NCBI GenBank assembly: GCA_017501245.1 | Contig: JAFVXI010000027.1 | Location: 1-64,000, forward strand | Length of the DNA: 64,000 nt | Direction of reading: 5' to 3' | Origin: Clostridia bacterium | Lineage (GTDB): Bacteria; Bacillota; Clostridia; Oscillospirales; CAG-272 | Part shown: in pieces, positions 1 to 8,404 of the stretch | Layout: every line of letters starts with the position of its first letter | How positions within the stretch are numbered: the first letter of the stretch is position 1 | Translations under genes and position numbers: made by a program | The notes under the pieces: model-generated | Seen by the model: only the letters and a program-made list of their open reading frames with translations | Told to the model about the DNA's origin: nothing | Databases searched by the model: none

Positions 1-653
1 CCGATCTTTTCGGTCGTGCCGAGCCTGTTTGCATCTGCCGCATAGGCCTCAAGATCCGAGACGTTGAGCGAGTAGGTCTTTTCGGTAGGAACGACTACCG
101 CAGCTTCAACCTTATAGAAGTTGTTGTTGCCGCCGGAGTTACCGATATAATATTTGCCTGCTGCGGGGAGTCCGATAGTGGAAACGTAGAGGCCGTTCTT
201 TGCCGAGCCCTCTGCGGTAACCGCTATCTGAGTGCCGTCTGCGTTAAAGACAGCGACCTCTCTGCCGTCGCCGCCGGATACCCACCATACCTTTATAGTG
301 GAGGCTGCGTCGGTCGTGATCTCAAGAGCGTTCTTGATAACGTCGCCAAACGAGGTAGAGCCGCCCCAGTTAAGGCGCTTGGTGCCGGTGAAGTCGTCGC
401 TGAAGGTCTTTTCGTTTGCTTCGACCTTATCCTTGTCGGAGTGATGGATGGTAAAGAAGCCATCCTGGCCGATCTTGTCGGTAGTGCCGAGCCTGTTTGC
501 GTCTGCCACATAGGCCTCAAGATCGGAGACGTTGAGGGTGTAGGTCTTGACCTCTTCTGCGCCCGAGGTGACCGTGAAAGCGGGGATAAGCGCTACGACG
601 GTCATCACCACGAGGGCGAGAGCCAAGAGTCTTTGAAGTGTTGTTCTCTTCAT
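1..653 (-). CDS. Secreted repeat-containing protein, N-terminal part (runs off window start)
   Basis: The frame opens at ATG 651-653 behind a GGAGG site and stays open to the window edge, so only about 217 N-terminal residues are present. It begins with a signal peptide (MKRTTLQRLLALALVVM, cleavage expected near TSGAEE). A module of about 140 residues follows, starting YTLNVSDLEAYVADANRLGTT, and an almost identical copy begins just before the edge (YSLNVSDLEAYAADANRLGTT), so the protein carries at least two tandem modules. The text between the copies looks like a beta-rich carbohydrate-binding domain. Such N-termini occur on secreted pectate-lyase-like enzymes, which would fit the neighbouring pectin operon, but no catalytic domain is visible. 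The gene has its own promoter and is separated from the operon by a terminator. Secretion is well supported; function is inference. Confidence 0.75.
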   Translation of the reverse strand, partial: MKRTTLQRLLALALVVMTVVALIPAFTVTSGAEEVKTYTLNVSDLEAYVADANRLGTTDKIGQDGFFTIHHSDKDKVEANEKTFSDDFTGTKRLNWGGSTSFGDVIKNALEITTDAASTIKVWWVSGGDGREVAVFNADGTQIAVTAEGSAKNGLYVSTIGLPAAGKYYIGNSGGNNNFYKVEAAVVVPTEKTYSLNVSDLEAYAADANRLGTTEKI

Positions 654-716
654 AATAATCCTCCAAAATTTAATAGCAAAAGTCGGTATATTTTCCGCTT
701 TAGTCTATTTGTCTAC

Positions 717-745
717 ATTGTACCATTTTTAAGCCTGAATTTCAA
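717..745 (-). promoter_or_regulatory. Sigma-A type promoter for the secreted repeat protein
   Basis: On the minus strand TTGAAA, a 17-bp spacer and TACAAT lie about 65 bp upstream of the ATG at 653. Confidence 0.65.
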
Positions 746-840
746 TGCTTTTTAGCCAAAATATATAAATCGGTAATTTGACGAAAAGAGGTTTTTCAAA
801 ATGTAGAAAATGCATAAAAAACCAAGGGGAAACAGGGACG

Positions 841-861
841 TTAGCATATTCTATATGCTAA
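841..861. repeat. Perfect 9-bp inverted repeat, 3-nt spacer
   Basis: TTAGCATAT-tct-ATATGCTAA sits just beyond the terminator of the sugar-utilisation operon and upstream of the secreted repeat gene. It could be a DNA-binding site or a second weak hairpin; nothing decides between these. Confidence 0.4.
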
Positions 862-901
862 AAATAAAAGAGCCAAGAGGGCACGAGGCGCCTTGGCTCT
901 T
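861..901 (-). terminator. Intrinsic terminator of the pectin-utilisation operon
   Basis: A 10-bp stem, AAGAGCCAAG paired with CTTGGCTCTT, is followed on the minus strand by TTTTATTTTT. It lies immediately downstream of the last operon gene, whose stop is at 910. Confidence 0.85.
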
Positions 902-909
902 CAAAATAA

Positions 910-1998
910 TCATTGTTTTTTGGGGATGACCAGCTCGGTGTCGCCGTCGAAGAGGTATACGCTCTTTAAGGGGACGGTAAAGCTGACCTCGTCGTCGATG
1001 GCGGGAGTGTCGTGGGGATCGACCTTGAGGATAAGATCGGTGTCCTCCGAGCGGACGTAAACGTTGGTGTTGTCGCCGAGGAGCTCGGTCAAGACGACGT
1101 CCGCCTTAAAGGTGTACCCCTCCCCCTCGCCGAGCGAGATATGCTCTGGGCGGAAGCCGAAGGCGATCTCCTTGCCCTCGTAGGAAGCAAGCGTGTCGTC
1201 ATCGAGTACGAGAGAAAGGTCAACGGGCGAGCCGAACAGCTCGATCCTTCCCTCCTCTACCGTAGCGTAGGCGAAGTTCATCGGCGGCTCACCGATAAAG
1301 CCTGCAACGAAGAGGTTTGCAGGATTGAAATAGAGCTCATAGGGAGTTCCTACCTGCTGGACGTAGCCGTCCTTCATAACGACAATGCGGTCTGCCATCG
1401 TCATAGCCTCGGTCTGATCGTGGGTGACGTAGACGGTGGTGGAGCCGACCTTGCGGTGGATATCCGTGATCTCGCGTCTCATCGTGACCCTCTGCTTGGC
1501 ATCGAGGTTAGAAAGCGGCTCATCCATAAGGAAAATGCCGACCTTGCGTATTATCGCTCTTCCGACGGCGACCCTCTGGCGCTGACCGCCCGAGAGAGCC
1601 CTCGGCTTTCTGTCAAGATAATCGGTGAGGCCGAGGATGGATGCGACGGAATTCACCTTCTCGTCTATGACGTCGTCGTCGATGCCCGCAAGCGAGAGGC
1701 CGAAGGCGAGATTATCGTAGACGGACATATGAGGATAGAGCGCATAGGACTGGAATACCATAGCGATGCCTCGCTCGCGGGGTCCCTTATCGTTGGCGAG
1801 CTCGCCGCCGATATAAAACTCTCCGTTGCTGATATCCTCAAGGCCTGCTATCATACGCAGCGTCGTTGACTTTCCGCAGCCCGAGGGACCGACGAGAACT
1901 ATGAACTCGCCCGGCTCAACGTCGAGATTAAAGTCGTGGACGGCGTGGAAGCCGTTGGGATATATTTTGTTTATTCCCTTCAGTGATAGGTATGCCAT
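910..1998 (-). CDS. Carbohydrate ABC transporter ATPase, MsmX/UgpC type (first of two)
   Basis: This 362-aa protein powers import of oligosaccharides through ABC importers of the CUT1 class. Walker A GPSGCGKST is at residues 37-45, the signature LSGGQ at 135-139, Walker B IFLMDE at 155-160 and the switch His in VTHDQTEA at 193. The C-terminal third is the TOBE/regulatory domain of MalK-like ATPases. The start has an AGGAGT site. It is the last gene of the operon, 52 bp after the isomerase gene, with a strong terminator behind it. A second ATPase of the same type (6814-7869) lies in the same operon. ATPases of this class often serve several importers. Function is near certain; the exact substrate is inferred from context. 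Confidence 0.93.
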   Translation of the reverse strand: MAYLSLKGINKIYPNGFHAVHDFNLDVEPGEFIVLVGPSGCGKSTTLRMIAGLEDISNGEFYIGGELANDKGPRERGIAMVFQSYALYPHMSVYDNLAFGLSLAGIDDDVIDEKVNSVASILGLTDYLDRKPRALSGGQRQRVAVGRAIIRKVGIFLMDEPLSNLDAKQRVTMRREITDIHRKVGSTTVYVTHDQTEAMTMADRIVVMKDGYVQQVGTPYELYFNPANLFVAGFIGEPPMNFAYATVEEGRIELFGSPVDLSLVLDDDTLASYEGKEIAFGFRPEHISLGEGEGYTFKADVVLTELLGDNTNVYVRSEDTDLILKVDPHDTPAIDDEVSFTVPLKSVYLFDGDTELVIPKKQ

Positions 1999-2050
1999 AT
2001 CGCACTCCTTACTTAACTTTATGTAAACTATTGTTGATATTCTGCTATAT

Positions 2051-2887
2051 TCAGAGCGAATTTATGATGCTCCTAAGCTTTTCTATTGCATAGGGAAGGT
2101 CGTCACCCGTAGTGCCCTCAAGCACGAGAGTCGCCTCCGGGTCATCGAGATTGATGCGGCGGATGAGGCGCTCAAGATCAAGCTCTCCCCGTCCGACTCC
2201 GACCTGACACAGCCGCCCATCCTCAACTACGAAATCCTTAATATGATAAAGGAGGATATTCCCCGAGAAGAGCTCTATCGCCTCATCGAGGATATCAAAT
2301 GCGGATGCGTGATTAGATATATCGAGGTAGTTATAGAGGTCGATGATGACCTTGACGTTAGCTCTGCCGATCGAGTCAACGCAGGTCTTAAGCCTTCTCG
2401 GCGAGGAGAGGACGTGGTTAAATGCGCCCTCAAGGGCTATCGACGTTCCGTACTCCTCGGCGCGGGCAGCAAGATCAGCGAATATCTCGGTTACACGGCT
2501 GAGCGCCTCGTCCGATGCGTTATCGGGATGGTAGCCCCACGGGTCGCCCATATAAGAGCCCGACTCCGAGCCGACGGCAGGAGCGCCAAAGGTGCTTGCA
2601 AGCTTCAGATAGTCGGTGAAAACGGCTATGCCCCGCTCCACCTTTTCCGGATTTGGATGCACGGGATTAAAATATGCGCCGAGGAGGGCGATCCTGCCCA
2701 GCTTCGAAATGGCGTCGGCGATCTCTTCCGCACGCTTATTTGTGATAGAGCCCTCTTCATAAGCTACGTCATCGATCGATTTGTATGCGACGAGCTGAAC
2801 GCCGTCGAGCCCAAGCTCACCAAGCCTGCGTGCGATGTTTTCCTCGCCGTTGACACCGAGGTCGTGGGCGCGAACCATTAATTTCAT
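2051..2887 (-). CDS. Sugar phosphate isomerase/epimerase family protein (TIM barrel)
   Basis: This 278-aa protein has the fold pattern of the xylose isomerase-like/AP endonuclease 2 superfamily: alternating strands with VQLVAYKS, IALEGAFNHV, VIIDLYNYLD and LLYHIKDF, which supply the usual metal-binding Glu/Asp/His residues. Members isomerise or epimerise sugars or keto-acids with a divalent metal. Its start is directly next to the stop of the upstream GH105 gene (2888), so the two are probably translationally coupled. In a rhamnogalacturonan operon it most likely handles a sugar released by GH28/GH105, but the substrate cannot be read from the sequence. Confidence 0.8.
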   Translation of the reverse strand: MKLMVRAHDLGVNGEENIARRLGELGLDGVQLVAYKSIDDVAYEEGSITNKRAEEIADAISKLGRIALLGAYFNPVHPNPEKVERGIAVFTDYLKLASTFGAPAVGSESGSYMGDPWGYHPDNASDEALSRVTEIFADLAARAEEYGTSIALEGAFNHVLSSPRRLKTCVDSIGRANVKVIIDLYNYLDISNHASAFDILDEAIELFSGNILLYHIKDFVVEDGRLCQVGVGRGELDLERLIRRINLDDPEATLVLEGTTGDDLPYAIEKLRSIINSL

Positions 2888-4018
2888 TTAAGCCTCCTGC
2901 CTCAGCACCTCGGTGTAAGCAAGCACGAAGGGCGCAACACCCTTGGCATCGTTTTCCACGATGGGCTCGGAGATATAGTAGCCGTAGCTGCCGTCGCGGC
3001 GACGGTTGTCCTCCGGTCCAAGCCCCGCAACGAGGCAGATGCCGCCGAGATTGAGCTTTCCTTCTTCGTCGGATGTGAGGTAGCGGCGGCAGATGCCGTC
3101 AAAGGTCTCCCTGCCGAGCCCCGCCTTGTCGGGAGTGAGCACTCCGAGCCTAGCACCCTTAAGCAGGGCGTAGGCTATCATGGAGGAGCCGCTCGTCTCA
3201 AGATAATTCCCTTCTCTGCCCGGCTGATCCACGACCTGCCAGAACATCCCGCTCTCCTTGTCACGGTAAAGCAAAATACCGTCGATAAGCTCGGAGAATA
3301 TCTCGGATAACTTAACACGGGTAGCATCGTCGTCGACGATCTCTATGATATCCGCAAGAGCGACGGTAAACCAGCCTATGCTCCTGAGCCAGAAGCTCGA
3401 CGAAAGGCCGGTCTCCTTATCCGCCCAGAAGGACTTACGTGACATATCTATGCCGTGGTAGTAGAGGCGCTTTTCGTTATCAAACATATAGCCTCTGACG
3501 TTTTCGATCTGCATAAGAACGTCGGAATAGTCGCCGCTCAGGTAATTCTTTGCGTATAGCGTGCTGAACACCTGCGCCATATAGACGCCGTCGAGCCAGA
3601 TCTGGTTCGGGTAGATAGCCTTATGCCAGAAGTTGCCGCTGACGGTCCTCGGCTGATGAAGAAGGTGCGAATACTGAGCCTCGATCGCCTTTCGGTATTT
3701 TTCCTTGCCGGTTTTTTGATAGAGCTTAAAAAGCACTCTGCCCTCGTTGACGTCGTCGAGATTATACTTAGCTACGTCATAGCCAAGGATCCCTCCGTCC
3801 TCTCCTACGTAATAGTCGATAAAGCGCTCGGCAAAATCAAAATACACGCCGTCGCCCGTGATGGAGGACATCTCGATAAGGGCGGTTATCATACAGCCGT
3901 CAATGTAATTCCAGGATGGCTTTTTGCCCCCTCTTATAGCCTCGATATTCCACATCGGGCAGTCGGGAGTCGATTCTTCTATCAATCTTTTGATATATTT
4001 GTCAATATTTGTGTACAT
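2888..4018 (-). CDS. GH105 unsaturated rhamnogalacturonyl hydrolase (YteR-like)
   Basis: This 376-aa protein is the usual length for GH105. The motif WLDGVYMAQV places the Asp at residue 143, matching the catalytic Asp143 described for Bacillus YteR. The family signature SSFWLRSIGWF is also present. GH105 enzymes hydrate and cleave the unsaturated galacturonyl residue from disaccharides made by rhamnogalacturonan lyases. No signal peptide is seen, so it acts in the cytoplasm on imported oligosaccharides. It starts 8 nt after the GH28 stop and runs directly into the TIM-barrel isomerase gene. An alternative is the closely related GH88. Confidence 0.9.
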   Translation of the reverse strand: MYTNIDKYIKRLIEESTPDCPMWNIEAIRGGKKPSWNYIDGCMITALIEMSSITGDGVYFDFAERFIDYYVGEDGGILGYDVAKYNLDDVNEGRVLFKLYQKTGKEKYRKAIEAQYSHLLHQPRTVSGNFWHKAIYPNQIWLDGVYMAQVFSTLYAKNYLSGDYSDVLMQIENVRGYMFDNEKRLYYHGIDMSRKSFWADKETGLSSSFWLRSIGWFTVALADIIEIVDDDATRVKLSEIFSELIDGILLYRDKESGMFWQVVDQPGREGNYLETSGSSMIAYALLKGARLGVLTPDKAGLGRETFDGICRRYLTSDEEGKLNLGGICLVAGLGPEDNRRRDGSYGYYISEPIVENDAKGVAPFVLAYTEVLRQEA

Positions 4019-4026
4019 AATATCTC

Positions 4027-5568
4027 CTAATCCGAGATATATTCTCCGATGTTCGAGAGTACGAGCTTCTCGCCGAGATTTCCGTCAAGGCTCACGTCCT
4101 TGATGCTGAGGCGCCCTACGTTATCTATATAAAGCCCCACCTTTAAGAACTCATCGAGGTTGTCGCGCATAGCGGGCTTGAAGGGCTTTGCGTCCTCCTT
4201 ATATGAGAATGAGAGGCCGTCAAGCGTGACGGATGCTATTGGCATCTCGGGTAGGCCGTCGATGTAGCAAGCCGCCGCCTCAACGTCCGTGCAGGTCATA
4301 TTCCTGAAGGTGAACTCGCCAAGATAAGGCGTGCGCTCGTCCACGGGGAGAGCCTTGCGTGACCAGACGTACTCGGAGTGACGGTCGGGGTCACAGCAGT
4401 TATACCACATATTGATGACGATGGGGGTGATGACGCCCTCCATCCTGATGTTTTCAAATAGAACGCCGTCGATGCGTGCATCCTTGCCTCTGCCTCTGCG
4501 GGTTTTGATGCGGAGGCCTCTGTCGGTCTTGCGAAAGACGCATCTGTTTACGGTAAGGTTGGTAACTCCGCCCGCCATCTCGCTGCCGAGGGTAACTGCG
4601 CCGTGGCCGAACTGCATAAGGCAGTTTCTGACCGTGTGTCTGTTTGCGGGCTGCTTGAACTCCCTGCCTATCTCGATCTTGCCCGACTTTATAGCTATGC
4701 AGTCGTCGCCGACCGAAAAGCGACAGCCGATAATGTTGACTTCGTCGCACGCCTCGGGGTCGATAGCGTCGGTGTTAGGGCTATCCTTAGGCGCCTCGAT
4801 ATACATATCTATAAAATCTACGTTCCGGGAGAAATAGGGGTGCATCTGCCAGGATGCGGAGTTTTTTGCTGTTATGCCATGGATATGAATATCGCGGCAT
4901 CTGTTGAAATAAATAAGTCTGGGTCTGCCTATCGGCTGATTTTTAACGTCTATCCACCAGCCGGCCGCCTCGGCGTTTCCGTCTACGGTTCCTCTGCCGA
5001 CGATGCTGATATCCTCTGCGTGCTCGGCAAAAAGCTGCGACTGATGCATACTGACGGCGTTGCCCTCCCAGGTTCCGAAGTGATGCTCTGCGCCGCCCTT
5101 CAGGTCGGTGAGCTTGCCGGGGATGACGGGATATGACGCTCTGTCGGTCGAGCCGAGGAGCACGGCGCCCTCTGCAAGCTCAAGCGTGATATGGCTCTTA
5201 AGGGCGATCGGCGAGATGACGTAGCTTCCCTTCGGGAAATAAAGCCTTCCGCCACAGGGCAGGCAGTTTATCGCCGTTTGCACCGCTACGGTGTCGTCCG
5301 CCTTGCCGTCGCCCACAGCTCCGAAATCAAGGACGGACAGCGCCGCCGACTCGCCGAGCGTTTTAAAGCTCAGGCACTCTCCGCACTCCGTCGAGAGCTT
5401 ATACTCCGTGTCCGGCGAGAGGTCGAAGAGCGAAAAGACGTTGGTGTCACCCGTATAAACGGGGCTGCCGTCAAGAAAAATGCTGTATTCCTTTTCGGTA
5501 TAATATGGGCTGTCATTCTGCCATTCGAAGGCGGCAGAGGTGGAGGATGTAAACAAAAGTTTGATCAT
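4027..5568 (-). CDS. GH28 polygalacturonase-type glycoside hydrolase with N-terminal Fn3-like domain
   Basis: This 513-aa protein has a fibronectin-III-like segment at about residues 1-72, then the right-handed beta-helix beginning VLDFGAVGDGKADDT. All four GH28 active-site motifs are present: NTD (265-267), DD (288-289), GHG (321-323) and RIK (353-355). Catalysis should therefore be intact: inverting hydrolysis of galacturonosyl or rhamnogalacturonan linkages. The N-terminal Fn3-like module and lack of a signal peptide suggest an exo-acting cytoplasmic enzyme working on imported oligomers. It lies 5 nt after the stop of a small membrane protein gene and just before GH105, inside one operon. 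Confidence 0.93.
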   Translation of the reverse strand: MIKLLFTSSTSAAFEWQNDSPYYTEKEYSIFLDGSPVYTGDTNVFSLFDLSPDTEYKLSTECGECLSFKTLGESAALSVLDFGAVGDGKADDTVAVQTAINCLPCGGRLYFPKGSYVISPIALKSHITLELAEGAVLLGSTDRASYPVIPGKLTDLKGGAEHHFGTWEGNAVSMHQSQLFAEHAEDISIVGRGTVDGNAEAAGWWIDVKNQPIGRPRLIYFNRCRDIHIHGITAKNSASWQMHPYFSRNVDFIDMYIEAPKDSPNTDAIDPEACDEVNIIGCRFSVGDDCIAIKSGKIEIGREFKQPANRHTVRNCLMQFGHGAVTLGSEMAGGVTNLTVNRCVFRKTDRGLRIKTRRGRGKDARIDGVLFENIRMEGVITPIVINMWYNCCDPDRHSEYVWSRKALPVDERTPYLGEFTFRNMTCTDVEAAACYIDGLPEMPIASVTLDGLSFSYKEDAKPFKPAMRDNLDEFLKVGLYIDNVGRLSIKDVSLDGNLGEKLVLSNIGEYISD

Positions 5569-5573
5569 TTTGA

Positions 5574-6188
5574 CTATTTTATCCCATTCTTCGCCTTTGC
5601 ATCTCTGATAATGGAGGCGATAAGATTCTTCATACCGACGAACGCCATATCAACAGCCATATAGAATATGCCGAACCAGATAGGCTCTACACCGAGGGCG
5701 ATAAAGCTCTCATCGGCGCCGATATTAAAGAGCACGTTTATGATGTTGTATATCCATATAACGATATACAATACGACGAATGAATAGATGATGTTTAAGG
5801 GGAAGGTCCAGAAGCTCTTTTTCGGAAAGATCATCCACTTATCGTTTTCACCCGGGGTGACCGCAAGGAAGCGGAAGGTGTTGTTTACGAGAAGGTCGGT
5901 GATCATACCGAGGGAGATCGCCATTACCACGATCATATCGAGATAATCGACGATGAGCATGCCGAGGCCCCACATAATGAAGTAGCAGGCGGCACCGCTG
6001 AACCAGAATTTGATAAACAGAGCCTTTGCCCAGGATGGGATCTTGTCAAGGAAGCCGCGCTTATACTTTTTCCCGGGGTCGGTGGGAGCGCTCTTCGGCG
6101 GCTCCATATTGCTTGCGTTGACGAGCCTGTCAACGGCATCGGTGTTTATCTTATATGGGTTTTCGCTTGGGGTTTTCTTTTTAGACAT
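5574..6188 (-). CDS. Small polytopic membrane protein (sugar-importer operon, no. 4)
   Basis: This 204-aa protein has a polar Lys/Pro-rich N-terminus (about 60 residues) and four hydrophobic segments, for example FIKFWFSGAACYFIMWGLGM and NIIYSFVVLYIVIWIYNII. I recognise no catalytic motif. It follows the 195-aa membrane protein by 6 nt, and the pair lies between the second sugar ATPase and GH28. Small four-helix proteins of this kind are often seen beside LplB/YtcP-type importers in Clostridia; an accessory role in transport or membrane organisation is inference only. Confidence 0.7.
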   Translation of the reverse strand: MSKKKTPSENPYKINTDAVDRLVNASNMEPPKSAPTDPGKKYKRGFLDKIPSWAKALFIKFWFSGAACYFIMWGLGMLIVDYLDMIVVMAISLGMITDLLVNNTFRFLAVTPGENDKWMIFPKKSFWTFPLNIIYSFVVLYIVIWIYNIINVLFNIGADESFIALGVEPIWFGIFYMAVDMAFVGMKNLIASIIRDAKAKNGIK

Positions 6189-6194
6189 TCGGAA

Positions 6195-6782
6195 TTATTC
6201 CTCTTCTGCAAGGTCAAGAGACGAGATCTCTGCTGCCGCCTCAAGCTCTACTGTGGTGTTGATCTTCTTAAGCAGCTTTGCAAACAGGGGCTCCAGCACT
6301 ACCATGACCATAGTTATCGCGATCAATACGATATGGACGGTAAGCACGTTTTGTGCAGTGAGGATATACGCCGTGCTTGTAGTGATCTTGATGGGGTTAT
6401 CGGCTCTTGTGATGGCGTTTACTATTCTGTCGATATACATAACGTCAGCAACGATAACGGCGGAATAAAGCACGAGCATAAGAGCCATAAGCAGATAATT
6501 CGGCTTTTTCCTCTTCGGGTATGCAGAGAACATACATACGAAGGAGAGGATCATAAAGAGCATCGTGACGAATGACGTCAGACCCATATTTGCGCCCTGT
6601 ATCTTAGCCGTTGTGTCGGATATGGCGGTGAGATTTAAGGAATACTCAACGAAGGCGACGACAAGAGCGAGGAGCGGAATGACCGACGGGCTCTTCTTAA
6701 GCGAGACGAGAAGCTTGCGAAACGCCTCGGCAAACCACGCACCGATCGAGCGCATCACGTCCTTAAAGCTTTTCTTTTTCAT
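6195..6782 (-). CDS. Small polytopic membrane protein (sugar-importer operon, no. 3)
   Basis: This 195-aa protein has an amphipathic basic N-terminus and four hydrophobic segments (VIPLLALVVAFVEYSLNL, FVTMLFMILSFVCMF, YLLMALMLVLYSAVIV, VLTVHIVLIAITMVMVVL), then a short acidic tail. The family is not recognised. It follows the ATPase at 6814 by 31 nt and precedes another four-helix protein by 6 nt. It has the same architecture as the pair at 7919-8982, but I see no clear sequence identity to it. Confidence 0.7.
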   Translation of the reverse strand: MKKKSFKDVMRSIGAWFAEAFRKLLVSLKKSPSVIPLLALVVAFVEYSLNLTAISDTTAKIQGANMGLTSFVTMLFMILSFVCMFSAYPKRKKPNYLLMALMLVLYSAVIVADVMYIDRIVNAITRADNPIKITTSTAYILTAQNVLTVHIVLIAITMVMVVLEPLFAKLLKKINTTVELEAAAEISSLDLAEEE

Positions 6783-6813
6783 AGGTGAAACCTCGTTTCT
6801 TAGGATAGGTGGC

Positions 6814-7869
6814 TTAAATGCGATTTGTCGTTTCCTTGTCGAAGAAATGCATCCTCGTAAAGGATACCGACAGCTCCTCGCCGATAGCGTAGGAGCCCCA
6901 CTCGCGCAGCTTTGCAGTTATCTTATGGCCTGCGAGCGTGCCGTGAACGAGCGTGGTCTGACCGAGATTTTCACATCCCGAGACCTTTATCGCAAGGTCG
7001 CTTCCGTGATCTACATTCTCGGGGCGGACGCCGAGGGTGATAAACTTGCCGTCGTAGGGGCGAAGGCGCCCTGCCTCCTCCTCCGAGAGCGGGATGGAGA
7101 GCCCCTCGACCTCGAGCGTATCACCCGAAACGAGAGCGTCGAAGAAATTCATAGGCGGAAGGCCGATAAAGGATGCAACGAAAACGTTGGCCGGGGTGTC
7201 GTAGAGCTCGAGGGGAGTTCCTATCTGCTGGACGTAGCCCATAGACATACATACGATCCTGTCGGCGAGGGTGAGCGCCTCGGTCTGATCGTGGGTGACG
7301 TAGAGCATCGTGGCGCCGAGCCTCTTATGTAAAAGGAGGATCTCGCGTCGGGTCGCACCTCTGAGCTTAGCGTCGAGGTTTGAGAGCGGCTCGTCAAAGA
7401 GAAAGACCTTAGGCGTACGGACTATCGCACGTCCCATAGCAACACGCTGGCGCTGACCGCCCGAGAGCTGCTTCGGCTTTTTGTTGAGCTGGTCGGTGAG
7501 GCCGAGGATCTCTGCCGCTGCCATGACCTTTTCGTGGATGACGTAGGGGTTTTCCTTCATCAGGGTGAGCGAGAACGCCATATTTTCATAGACGGTCATA
7601 TGTGCGTAGAGCGCATAATTCTGGAACACCATCGCAATATCCCTGTCCTTCGGGGGCATGGCGGTGACGTCCTTGCCGTCTATAATTAGCGTGCCGGAGG
7701 TGATGTCCTCAAGGCCGGCTACCATACGTAAAGTCGTTGACTTGCCGCAGCCGGACGGTCCGACGAGGACTATAAGCTCTCCGTCCTTGACGTCGAGATT
7801 GAAGTCGTAGACCGCCTGCACGTCGTTATCGTATATTTTATTGAGATTTTTCAAGCTTAATGAAGCCAT
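6814..7869 (-). CDS. Carbohydrate ABC transporter ATPase, MsmX/UgpC type (second of two)
   Basis: This 351-aa protein has Walker A GPSGCGKST at residues 37-45, LSGGQ at 135-139, Walker B VFLFDE at 155-160, the switch His in VTHDQTEA at 193 and a C-terminal TOBE region. It is a clear paralogue of the ATPase at 910-1998, collinear through the nucleotide-binding domain. It has a GGAGG-like ribosome site and sits between two pairs of small membrane proteins. It should couple to the LplB/LplC-like permeases encoded upstream. Why the operon needs two ATPases is not evident. Confidence 0.93.
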   Translation of the reverse strand: MASLSLKNLNKIYDNDVQAVYDFNLDVKDGELIVLVGPSGCGKSTTLRMVAGLEDITSGTLIIDGKDVTAMPPKDRDIAMVFQNYALYAHMTVYENMAFSLTLMKENPYVIHEKVMAAAEILGLTDQLNKKPKQLSGGQRQRVAMGRAIVRTPKVFLFDEPLSNLDAKLRGATRREILLLHKRLGATMLYVTHDQTEALTLADRIVCMSMGYVQQIGTPLELYDTPANVFVASFIGLPPMNFFDALVSGDTLEVEGLSIPLSEEEAGRLRPYDGKFITLGVRPENVDHGSDLAIKVSGCENLGQTTLVHGTLAGHKITAKLREWGSYAIGEELSVSFTRMHFFDKETTNRI

Positions 7870-7918
7870 CTTTTCCTCCGTATGCTGAGAGATTTTGAGT
7901 GCTTTTCCCCGTAGGATA

Positions 7919-8404
7919 TCACTTCTCTACGCCTATCTCGCGCCTGTAAGCGTCAAGCTCGTAGGACTTTGTGAGGCAGATAGCGCCCGCCGCACAGCAT
8001 GCCATGGCGGAGAGGACGAGCAGGACGGTTACGTAAATAAACTGCGAGAGCTCCATGACCTTCAGCTCCTCGCCCGCATAGGAGATAACGCTGGTGAAGG
8101 CGTTGAGCGGGATGCCGAGGATCCTGACTAGCTGAAGCACGCCGATGGCGATAGACACGTAGCCGTAGAGCTTGGCATAATTCTTTACACCCTCGCTGCA
8201 AAGGAAGGCGACGAGGAGAAAGACGAGGTTATACACGACGGAGACGCCGATGGTCATACTGTAATAGTAGTTGCCGACGTCGCTCGAATAGATAGAAACG
8301 AAGTAAAGCGCATCGAGGAGGATAGCGAGATAACAGAGGGTCGCCGAGATAGCGTTGTTCGTATATCTCATCCTGTCGAGCCTAAGATCCTTGATCTCTC
8401 TCAT
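7919..8404 (-). CDS. Small polytopic membrane protein (sugar-importer operon, no. 2)
   Basis: This 161-aa protein has four hydrophobic segments, including ATLCYLAILLDALYFVSIY and VVYNLVFLLVAFLC, with short polar ends. Its start overlaps the stop of the preceding membrane protein gene by 4 nt (ATGA), so the two are translationally coupled and probably work as a pair. The family is not recognised. It is followed 49 nt later by the second sugar ATPase. Confidence 0.7.
   Translation of the reverse strand: MREIKDLRLDRMRYTNNAISATLCYLAILLDALYFVSIYSSDVGNYYYSMTIGVSVVYNLVFLLVAFLCSEGVKNYAKLYGYVSIAIGVLQLVRILGIPLNAFTSVISYAGEELKVMELSQFIYVTVLLVLSAMACCAAGAICLTKSYELDAYRREIGVEK

Noticed and set aside
1012..2881. 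Plus-strand frames opposite the first sugar ATPase and TIM-barrel genes
   Set aside because: Shadows of high-G+C coding sequence on the minus strand.
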